A stretch of 64,000 nucleotides of DNA from Lentzea alba (lineage in GTDB: Bacteria; Actinomycetota; Actinomycetes; Mycobacteriales; Pseudonocardiaceae). Both the position numbers and the translations under genes were made by a program. The stretch spans positions 28,271-92,270 of the forward strand of contig NZ_JAAMPJ010000015.1 in the NCBI RefSeq assembly GCF_011067745.1. Reading direction: 5' to 3'. Shown piece by piece: positions 52,822 to 59,971 of the stretch. The notes under the pieces were generated by a model. That model was not told the origin of the DNA and ran no database searches. It saw only the letters and a program-made list of their open reading frames with translations. Each line of letters begins with the position of its first letter. Positions within the stretch are counted from its first letter, which is position 1.

Positions 52822-53161
52822 GGTGGTGGTCTTCGTTCCCGGCGCCGATGCGAAGTCGGCTCGCAGGCGCCTCACGGCCGGCATGAGTCCGACCGTGGTG
52901 GATCGCGGAGGGCTGCACGTCCTGGTCCACGGCAAGCCTGTGGAGGTGTACTTCGACGAGCCCACCTGGGACTCGTACACGCAGGATGAGCAGGAGCACG
53001 TGCGCCGACTGCTGCCCGACGCGGAGCCGGTGCTGGTGCTGTTCTTCGACCGCGAGGCGTTGGTCGAGGTGCTCCGGATGTTCCAGGAGACCGAGGCTTA
53101 TGTGGACGACGGTCAGCCAGGGGACCTCGTGCTGACGAGCCTTGCACAGTACGTCGGCTGA
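52811..53161 (+). CDS. Candidate immunity protein of the downstream-overlapping type
   Basis: 116 aa, no signal peptide or membrane segment, acidic C-terminal half. Strands and helices alternate (EVVVFVPGADAKSARRRLTA, LHVLVHGKPVEVYFDEPTWD, PDAEPVLVLFFDREALVEVL). No recognised family. GTG 52811 has GGAGG (52800-52804) six bases upstream and overlaps the toxin stop by 11 bases, so it is made together with the toxin. Small, cytosolic, acidic and translationally coupled: the usual profile of a cognate immunity protein. The function is inferred from position. Confidence 0.7.
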   Translation: MWSEVVVFVPGADAKSARRRLTAGMSPTVVDRGGLHVLVHGKPVEVYFDEPTWDSYTQDEQEHVRRLLPDAEPVLVLFFDREALVEVLRMFQETEAYVDDGQPGDLVLTSLAQYVG

Positions 53162-53178
53162 GCTGGTCGTGATGTGAA

Positions 53179-53216
53179 GCCCGTCTGAGCGTCGTGAATC
53201 ACCTCATCAGACGGGC
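53179..53216 (+). terminator. Terminator after the toxin-immunity pair
   Basis: Perfect 10-bp stem GCCCGTCTGA (53179-53188) with TCAGACGGGC (53207-53216) and an 18-base loop, 17 bases after the immunity-gene stop. Confidence 0.65.
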
Positions 53217-53325
53217 CGAACATCACCGGCTGACGCGGCGGGGGACCGACACCAGCCCGCGCCCGGTGGTCAGTGGCAGGTCGAGTGCGGCGTCCACGAC
53301 CGCAGGAACGGCGTTGACCAGGCGC

Positions 53326-53721
53326 ATGGCGGTGGACGACACGTTCTCCGCGTTCGCCAACGCGATCGACGTCAGTCACGAGATCTGCGAGGACAAGGGG
53401 ACGCGCGCGGAACGGACGGAAGCGCTGCGGGCGCTCGTGCGCATCGCCGACACCGAGTACTTCGACGACAAGCTCGACTACGCGTTCGACCTCCTCGATC
53501 TGGTCGCGGTGCTGGTGGAGACCTCCGAACCGGAGGCGGTCGAGCTCGGGTTCCGGCTCTTGCAACTGGAACGCTCTCCGAGGGTGGTTCGCCACGCCGT
53601 TGGGATCGTCACCCGCGGCTCTCAGGAGGAGAGCAAGGCGTTCGGCGAGTACCTCGCGCTCGTCGGCGAAGACCAGACCCGCAGTTGTGTCGAGGAAGCT
53701 CTCGCACACCGAGCTCGTTGA
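53326..53721 (+). CDS. Small acidic helical protein, unknown
   Basis: About 131 aa from ATG 53326 (the frame is open from 53194 but the start region is Arg-rich and unlikely). All-helical and acidic: FSAFANAIDVSHEICEDKGT, ALRALVRIADTEYFDDKLDY, EPEAVELGFRLLQLERSPRV, suggesting HEAT-like pairs. No family recognised. It is separated from the toxin pair by a terminator and followed at once by a transposase tail. It could be a spare (orphan) immunity gene, a common feature beside polymorphic toxins; this is speculation. Confidence 0.5.
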   Translation: MAVDDTFSAFANAIDVSHEICEDKGTRAERTEALRALVRIADTEYFDDKLDYAFDLLDLVAVLVETSEPEAVELGFRLLQLERSPRVVRHAVGIVTRGSQEESKAFGEYLALVGEDQTRSCVEEALAHRAR

Positions 53722-53837
53722 GGCGAAGGGCTGATCGAACGCCTCACCGTAGATCGACAGGACCGTCTCAGCGGAGTCATCCACGAGTATCACTATGCCG
53801 CTTAACCTGCATGGATGAGGTTTTCGGCACGCACAGG
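53722..53837 (+). repeat. Transposase C-terminus and 3' tail, copy D
   Basis: Reads LIERLTVDRQDRLSGVIHEY, HYAA, stop, then GGTTTTCGGCACGCACAGG. Closest to copy A at 30.2 kb. Ends 30 bases before the stop of the leftward LRR gene. Confidence 0.75.
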
Positions 53838-53866
53838 ACCAGGCTCGGCTTGGCCCCCACGCGCGA

Positions 53867-55315
53867 TCAGGGCTTGAGCCGGACCGCGAGCGCAGGGGCA
53901 CCAGACGGCTTGAAGTTCGCCCACGCCGCAGGGTCGCCCGTGTGGTAGATGGTCGCGTTCGGGCTTGCGGTGAAGACGTCGGCGTCCTGCCTCGGCTGTG
54001 TCGAGCCGAGGTAGACCGCCGTCAGGACGGGGTTGCCCCTTACCGCGCCCGGTCCGAGCCGGGTGACGCCAGGTATGACGACCGTGGTCAGCTTCGCGTT
54101 GTTGGTGATGGCGTTGTGCCAGACCGTGGTCAGGCGCGGGGCGTGGACCCATCGCAGGTTCGTGAAGCCGGTGACCGCGTTCTTGTCCATCTCGGTGAGG
54201 GCGGGCAGGCGCAGCCCGATGAGCTTGCCGTTGAGGTCGAAGCAGTTGATGCCCAGGTACTCCAGCTTGGGCAGGTTGACCGAGATCAGCTCGTGGCTGT
54301 CGTTCAACGCGTTGCGACCGAGCCGTCGCAGCTGAGGCGCGGTGAAGTACTGCAGACGGGAGGCGTCGTCGAACGCGAAGTCGTCGACTTCGGTCGCGTT
54401 CGGCAGGATCACCTTGACCAGGTACTGGTTGCGGCGGAAGGCGTCGTGGGCGATGGTGCCGGCGCTGGGCAGGTGCATGACGCTGAGCTTGGCGTGCGGG
54501 GCGTGGCCGAACGCCATGACGCCGATCGATCGCGCGCCACGCAGGCTCACCTCGCTGAAGTTGTGGTTGCTGAACGCACCGTCGGGCACTGCGTCCAAGT
54601 CGTCGAGGACGAGTTGCCTGACCCAGGTGTCCCACCAGCCGTTGTACCAGAGGTAGGGGGACTTGCCGCCCTGGGCCTGCTGGCCCGCGCACGGCAGCCC
54701 GGACACCGGGGTGCATTCCCGTCCACTTTGGATGCTGCGCAGGTTGTAGACGTGGAGCCGGGTGAGGTTGCCCAGGCCGAGGTCGCGGTGCACGCCCTGC
54801 AACGCGGCGAGGTCGGCGTCGGAGAGCGCCGTGCCGCCGGTGAGGTACAGCGCGATCCCGGTCGCCTTGGCGAGTTCCGGTTTGCGTTCGGCCAGGCGCG
54901 CCTTGAGGGCGTTGGCAGTGACGTTGTACTGGAACGCGACGGTACCCGCGGGCAGTTGGTGGTCACCGGGTTTGCTGGGCCGATAGCTGTAGCCGTCGTC
55001 GCGGCGCAGGTCGGGGTCGGCGGCGAACACCGGATCTGGTCCGGGATCGGCGGTCGGATCCGCGGGCAGCGTCCCTTCCAGGTACGGCAGGCTGCCGTCT
55101 CGAACGGATTTCTGCTCCGCACGTGGAGTGGTGGAGGCCGGCGACGACGTGAGCGTCGTCGCCGGTGGGCCTGAGGCGACCTCGGATTCGGCTGTGGCGA
55201 GGTTGCCGGCCGCGGTCGGCCCGGAGGACTTTCCGCCCGAAATGAGGACGACCGCTCCGGCGCACGACACGGCGAGGACGGCTCCGACAACGGCAAAGAG
55301 GGTTTTTCGCTTCAT
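53867..55315 (-). CDS. Exported leucine-rich-repeat protein (BspA/LRR_5 type)
   Basis: 482 aa. N-terminal signal or lipoprotein-like leader (RKTLFAVVGAVLAVSCAGAV), a Ser/Thr/Pro linker, then from about 150 a ladder of LRR_5 repeats: LVLDDLDAVPDGAFSNHNFS, LPSAGTIAHDAFRRNQYL, LPNATEVDDFAFDDASRL, LPKLEYLGINCFDLNGKL, LPALTEMDKNAVTGF, IPGVTRLGPGAVRGNP. Such proteins are surface binding scaffolds. Cys in the leader (VSCAG) could be lipidated, although the lipobox is not canonical. It is a single gene with an ample promoter region upstream. Confidence 0.82.
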   Translation of the reverse strand: MKRKTLFAVVGAVLAVSCAGAVVLISGGKSSGPTAAGNLATAESEVASGPPATTLTSSPASTTPRAEQKSVRDGSLPYLEGTLPADPTADPGPDPVFAADPDLRRDDGYSYRPSKPGDHQLPAGTVAFQYNVTANALKARLAERKPELAKATGIALYLTGGTALSDADLAALQGVHRDLGLGNLTRLHVYNLRSIQSGRECTPVSGLPCAGQQAQGGKSPYLWYNGWWDTWVRQLVLDDLDAVPDGAFSNHNFSEVSLRGARSIGVMAFGHAPHAKLSVMHLPSAGTIAHDAFRRNQYLVKVILPNATEVDDFAFDDASRLQYFTAPQLRRLGRNALNDSHELISVNLPKLEYLGINCFDLNGKLIGLRLPALTEMDKNAVTGFTNLRWVHAPRLTTVWHNAITNNAKLTTVVIPGVTRLGPGAVRGNPVLTAVYLGSTQPRQDADVFTASPNATIYHTGDPAAWANFKPSGAPALAVRLKP

Positions 55316-55489
55316 ATCGGCTTGTGTCGCTGCTTCGGAGTCGGGGGTGATGTGAACGCTAACATCGAGGCGTCGCCGTCAACAAGGTCGACTTCGGCAC
55401 GCTGGATCCGACACGCCGCTGGGTTCCATTGCGAGCGAGGGAACCCAGCGGCGCGGTGGGCCAGATGTCGCCGGTCCTGGTGTCCGCGG

Positions 55490-55978
55490 CTATCCCAGTG
55501 TCCATCGCTGATTGCTGCCGCCGTGGCACGTCCACAGCTGGACCAGCGCGCCGTCGGCAGTGGACGCCCCGGTGACGTCGAGGCACAGTCCTGACTGGAC
55601 ACCGGTGATCGAGCCGTCGGAGTTGCGCAGCCACTGCTGGTTGGTCTGGCCGTTGCAGGACCAGATGATCACCTTGGTGCCCGCGCTGGTCTGGTTGTTG
55701 TAGGCGTCCAGACACATCGTGCCGCCGCCGACGGTGAGCTGGTTTCCGGTGGTGTAGGTCCAGTTCTGGGCCGGCTGGCCACTGCACGGCCAGATCCGCG
55801 CCTGGGTGCCGGCCGTGGTGCTGGGGACGTTGAGGCACTTGCCGGCACCGACCGCGCGCACCAGCTTCAGCGCTTCGGTCCGGTTGCGGGAGCCGAGCCT
55901 GGTGTGCAGGTCGCACAGCAGGCGGAACATCATGCGTTCGGAATAGCCGGTGTCCTCCGCGATCCGGCCGACGCTCAC
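55490..55978 (-). CDS. Chimera of a LuxR-type HTH fragment and a ricin-B lectin (CBM13) domain
   Basis: 162 aa. Residues 1-40 (VGRIAEDTGYSERMMFRLLC, LGSRNRTEALKLV) are the second half of a LuxR-type helix-turn-helix. The frame then passes directly into a ricin-B-type trefoil: GAGKCLNVPSTTAGTQARIW, GGGTMCLDAYNNQTSAGTKV, SGLCLDVTGASTADGALVQL with QxW repeats (QNWTY, QQWLR, QRWTLG). The upstream open frame also reads LSQQEIGWLRDPANEVS, the first half of the HTH, back to a stop near 56066. There is no signal peptide, although such lectins are normally secreted. Probably a recombination product that may not be functional. Confidence 0.6.
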   Translation of the reverse strand: MSVGRIAEDTGYSERMMFRLLCDLHTRLGSRNRTEALKLVRAVGAGKCLNVPSTTAGTQARIWPCSGQPAQNWTYTTGNQLTVGGGTMCLDAYNNQTSAGTKVIIWSCNGQTNQQWLRNSDGSITGVQSGLCLDVTGASTADGALVQLWTCHGGSNQRWTLG

Positions 55979-56261
55979 CTCGTTTGCCGGGTCGCGAAGC
56001 CAGCCGATCTCCTGCTGTGACAGGTGGTCGGCCGGCGCGGCGTTCTCCGCGCCCTGGTTCGCTACATGGCAAGCCGCCGAACGGCTCCATGGCGCGTAGT
56101 CCCCGCTGTTTATGGGGCTAGTGCAACTCAGCCGCCAACTCGGCGATCTTCAGTCCCTCGTAGCGGCGAAGCAACTCGCGAATACCGTTGGTGCACTTGG
56201 AGCGGCGCATGATCTTGACGGCTCTGGCTGTCGACCGGTCCTTAAGCCGATCCTCGGTGGG

Positions 56262-56337
56262 GTGATCAACGAGTACGAGCCTGTAGCGGCTTGATGCGCA
56301 GGTCAGGCCTATCGAGCCGTGTTTTGGCACCCCGCAC
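56262..56337 (+). repeat. Transposase 3' tail, copy E
   Basis: INEYEPVAA codons, TGA at 56292-56294, then the element end TTTTGGCACCCCGCAC. It stops 14 bases before the stop codon of the leftward regulator gene. Bases 56067-56261 hold no recognised gene. Confidence 0.75.
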
Positions 56338-56350
56338 GCCAACGCGGACC

Positions 56351-58726
56351 TCACGAACCGTCCACCGCGGAGTGCCGGCGTTCGGCCACCCAGGCCGCGA
56401 GCTGCGCGCGGGAGGCGAACCCGAGCTTCTTCAGGATGCGTTCGACGTGTCCTTCCGCGGTCCGGCGGGCGATCACCAGACGGGCCGCGATCTCCTTGTT
56501 GGACAGCCCGTCCGCGACGAGCTCCGCTACCTGCTGCTCACGGCGGGTGAGCGGGCTCGGCAGCGACTCGAGCGGTGGCGTGGCGCCCTGCTCTTCCTCG
56601 AACGCGAACGCCGGCAGGTCGTCGAGCGCGAGGTTCTGACCAACGGCAAAGGCGTCAGCGAACGCCGCATCGCCCATCGCCTCGCGGATCCGTCGCGCGC
56701 ACGCGTCGTGTTGAACGACCAGGTGCCGATACGAGGTGATGGAGGCACCGATGTCGGTCCAGCGCGCGGCGGCAGCACCCAGCAGCGTGGCGGCCCGGCG
56801 GTGGCGTTGCTGATCGGCCGTGATCCACGCCAGCAGCTCCAGGCACAACGCGGTGCCGTACCGGTCGTCCGCTCCGCACGTCAGCTTGATCCGCAGTGCC
56901 CGGAGGGACTGCTCGGTCGCCTGGGTCAGGTCGCCCAGGAGCCAGTGGTTGAGGGCATTCGGCCAGATCACGAAAGACAGGTGGAGACCTTCTCCTCGGT
57001 GTGCGGCGATCGTCAACAGTTCCCGCACGCAGGAGTCCGCTCGCTCGTGCTCGCCGGCCAGGGCGGCGGCCGACGCCTGCGTGAGCAGCACGTTGAACCT
57101 CAGGTCCAGGTCGAGGTCGAGGTCGTGGGGCGGCACAGCGGACAGCATCACCTCGGCTCGTTCTAGGGTTTCCATCGCCTTCTCCAGGTCGTTGGCGTGC
57201 AGCGCGGCCAGTCCGCGGAGGAAGGCGGCGTAAGCCAGGACGAGAGGAGCGCCCGTCTCTCTCGCCAGGTCCTCGCTCTGTTCCACCAAGCGCATCCCGG
57301 CGGCTGTGTCCCCCTGCCAGAAAGCCAGCTGACTGTTGACCATGAGCGCCCTCGCGCGCAGCACCGTTCGCCCGGTGGTCTGGGCCAGTGCGCGGTCCAG
57401 CCACCGTCTGCCTTCGCTGAACAGGCCCCTGGCCCGCCAGTACAGCCGTGGCACGGCCACGGCGAGCCGCAGAGCCGCCTCGGCCTCGCCCGGTTCGGTC
57501 AGGCAGAACTCCACGGCAGCGCGCAGGTTCGGCTGTTCACGGCGGAGGCGGGCGAGCCAGTACCCGTACCGTTCGGTGGACGTCTCGTCGTGCGCCCGGT
57601 CCAGCAGCTCCTGGTACCAGTCGCGGTGCCGCCGGCGCAGCAACGCCTCCTCGCCGGCCGAGCGCGCCTTGTCCTGGCCGTAGTCGCGAATCGTCTGCAG
57701 CATCCGATACCGCGCCGTCCCGCCTGCCGAGTCGCCGCGCACCAGCACCGACTTGTCCACCAGCGCGGCCACGAGCTCCGGCAGCTCTGTCAACGGCACG
57801 TGCTCGTCCGCGCAGACGCCCTCGACGGCGTCGAGCTCGCACCCGCCCACGAACACCGACAGCCGTGCCCACAGGACCCGCTCCGGCTTCGCGCACAGGT
57901 CGAAGGACCAGTCCATGCAGGCCCGCAACGTCCGCTGGCGTTCCGGCCCGGTGCGGCTCCCCCGCGACAGCAGGGCGAACCGGTCGGTCATCCGCTCGAG
58001 GATCTGCTGCGGGGTGAACACGCGCAGGCGGGCGGCAGCCAGCTCGATCGCCAGCGGCAGCCCGTCCATCCCGCGGCACAGCTCCGCCACCGCGCAGTGG
58101 TTGTCGTCGGTCAGCTCGAACCCCGGCACGGCCGCGGCGCCCCGCGCCAGGAACAACGCCACCGACTCTGACCGGATCAGGTCCGCCCGGCTCGTGCGGC
58201 GACCGGGATCGGGGACGGGCAGCGGCGGCACCCCGTACACCACCTCGCCGAGAATCCCGAGCGGTTCCCGGCTGGTCACGAGCAACCGCAGCCCGGGGCA
58301 GCCTCTCAGCAGCGCGTCCGCGACGATCGCACAGCACGGGATCAGGTGCTCGCAGTTGTCCAGTACGAGCAGCAGTTGCCGGCCGCGGAGCCACTCGACG
58401 AGCGCGTCCAGCGCGCCCCCGTTGCCGGGCTCCGGTTGTCCCAGGGTCGCGCCCACCAGGTAGGCGAGCATCTCCGGGCCCTGGACTTCCTGGGTGAGCA
58501 GGCCGGCATCGCGCAGCTGCGTCATGTCCACGAACCACACCCCGTCACGGAACGCCCGCCGCAACGCCGTGCTCGTCCGCAGCGCCAGCCGGGTTTTGCC
58601 CGTGCCGCCGACCCCGGTCAGCGTGACCAGCCGTGACTCGCCGAGCAGTCGCTTGACCTCGTCGAGCTCACGCCGCCGGCCCACGAAGCTCGTCAGCTCG
58701 GCCGGGAGGTTCCCGGTCGTCCGCAT
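56351..58726 (-). CDS. Large LuxR-family ATPase regulator
   Basis: 791 aa. NB-ARC/AAA-like ATPase with P-loop LVTLTGVGGTGKTRLALRT, LLLVLDNCEHLIP, LRLLVTSREPLGI and GLPLAIELAAARLRVF; a helical TPR-like middle (about 400-700); and a C-terminal LuxR helix-turn-helix (LTRREQQVAELVADGLSNKE, VIARRTAEGHVERILKKLGF). ATG 58726 has GAGGTGG just upstream. Such proteins integrate ATP and a ligand or partner to activate transcription. No obvious target is adjacent. Confidence 0.9.
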   Translation of the reverse strand: MRTTGNLPAELTSFVGRRRELDEVKRLLGESRLVTLTGVGGTGKTRLALRTSTALRRAFRDGVWFVDMTQLRDAGLLTQEVQGPEMLAYLVGATLGQPEPGNGGALDALVEWLRGRQLLLVLDNCEHLIPCCAIVADALLRGCPGLRLLVTSREPLGILGEVVYGVPPLPVPDPGRRTSRADLIRSESVALFLARGAAAVPGFELTDDNHCAVAELCRGMDGLPLAIELAAARLRVFTPQQILERMTDRFALLSRGSRTGPERQRTLRACMDWSFDLCAKPERVLWARLSVFVGGCELDAVEGVCADEHVPLTELPELVAALVDKSVLVRGDSAGGTARYRMLQTIRDYGQDKARSAGEEALLRRRHRDWYQELLDRAHDETSTERYGYWLARLRREQPNLRAAVEFCLTEPGEAEAALRLAVAVPRLYWRARGLFSEGRRWLDRALAQTTGRTVLRARALMVNSQLAFWQGDTAAGMRLVEQSEDLARETGAPLVLAYAAFLRGLAALHANDLEKAMETLERAEVMLSAVPPHDLDLDLDLRFNVLLTQASAAALAGEHERADSCVRELLTIAAHRGEGLHLSFVIWPNALNHWLLGDLTQATEQSLRALRIKLTCGADDRYGTALCLELLAWITADQQRHRRAATLLGAAAARWTDIGASITSYRHLVVQHDACARRIREAMGDAAFADAFAVGQNLALDDLPAFAFEEEQGATPPLESLPSPLTRREQQVAELVADGLSNKEIAARLVIARRTAEGHVERILKKLGFASRAQLAAWVAERRHSAVDGS

Positions 58727-58910
58727 CGCCCACCTCGCTCCGTCGGGAGCCGCCTCCGGGCACATGAGACCTGAGCATGGCGATCGGGTCAACCGGCTGC
58801 ACGCCACCGATCCCGTTGACAGGCAACACTTTTGGTCCAATGTGGTGAACCGGCCTGTTCCGGGAGACCTTCTGCTCTCCAAAACCTGTCGAGTACGGCC
58901 CTCGTCTTTG

Positions 58911-59752
58911 TTCAGCTGGGTGGTTGGTTGGTTCTGCTCGCCCGGTCTTCGGTGGCCAAGGACGTCGAGTTGCTGGTGTTGCGGCATGAGGTCGCGGTGT
59001 TGCGTCGTGGTAATTCGGCGTCCGCGGTTGGATTGGGCTGATCGCGCGGTGCTGGCCGCGTTGACGCGGCGGTTACCGGTGTGGCTGCGAGAGCACCGAT
59101 TGGTATCTCCGGCCACCGTGCTGCGGTGGCATCGGCGCTTGGTAGCGAAGAAGTGGACCTACCCGAACCGGACTGGGCGCCCGCGGGTCGATGAGACCGT
59201 CGTGGCGTTGATCGAACGGATGGCGCGGGAGAACACCGGCTGGGGTTACCGCCGGATCCAAGGCGAATTGCTGAAGCTCGGCCACCGGACGGCCGCGTCG
59301 ACCGTGCGTCGTGTGCTGAAGCGGCTTCGGATTCCGCCCTCGCCGACTCGGGACTCCGACACGTCGTGGCGTCGGTTCCTGCGCGCCCAGGCGGCGACCA
59401 TGGTGGCATGCGACTTCTTCCATGTGGATTGCGTGGTCACCTTGAAACGCGTGTACGTGTTCTTCGTGATGGAGGTCGGCACCCGCTATGTCCACATCCT
59501 CGGCAGCACTACCAATCCTGACGGGCGCTGGACAACCCGTGTCCGCGGGCGAACTGCTACGCCGAACGTTCGTCGGCACCTTCAGACGCGAGCTCACCGA
59601 CCGACTGCTCATCATCAACGAGCACCACCTCGATTGGCTGTAGGTCCGTGCGTCGCCGGCAAGCACTCGACGGCTTGATCAACGAGTACGAACCTGCGGC
59701 AGCCTGATAGGCAGGTCAGGCCCACCGGACCGCGTTTTGGCACCCCGCACGG
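58911..59752 (+). pseudogene. Integrase-core transposase with frameshift and internal deletion, copy F
   Basis: Head VAKDVELLVLRHEVAVLRRG is in one frame. One shift later comes LDWADRAVLAALTRRLPVWL, LREHRLVSPATVLRWHRRLV, NTGWGYRRIQGELLKLGHRT and the first catalytic Asp in VACDFFHVDCV, up to HILGSTTNPDGRWTT near 59540. The region with the second Asp and the Glu is deleted. The end resumes as VGTFRRELTDRLLIINEHHL and GLINEYEPAAA with stop 59705-59707 and tail TTTTGGCACCCCGCACGG. It gives the best view of the whole family from which the other tails derive. Confidence 0.82.
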
Positions 59753-59971
59753 TCTGTCCAGGGTGGATGGTCAGGTCGTAGATCTGACACTCCCACACGA
59801 TGACGCGGTTCGGTAGGTGGTGCGGTAGTGGTCCTGGAGTCACTGGCGACGGTGTCGAGCCACGCGAGTGTGCACCTACCCACGGTTCCTGTTTGCGGGC
59901 GCGGCGCGCGACGTGTTCGCTGACGACCACCGATGCGCGAAGGTTGATCAGACCACCAAGCTGCATCAGGC

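Noticed and set aside
56118..56354. Minus-strand frame of 78 codons across transposase tail E
   Set aside because: It reads through the element end antisense; no similarity and no start signal.
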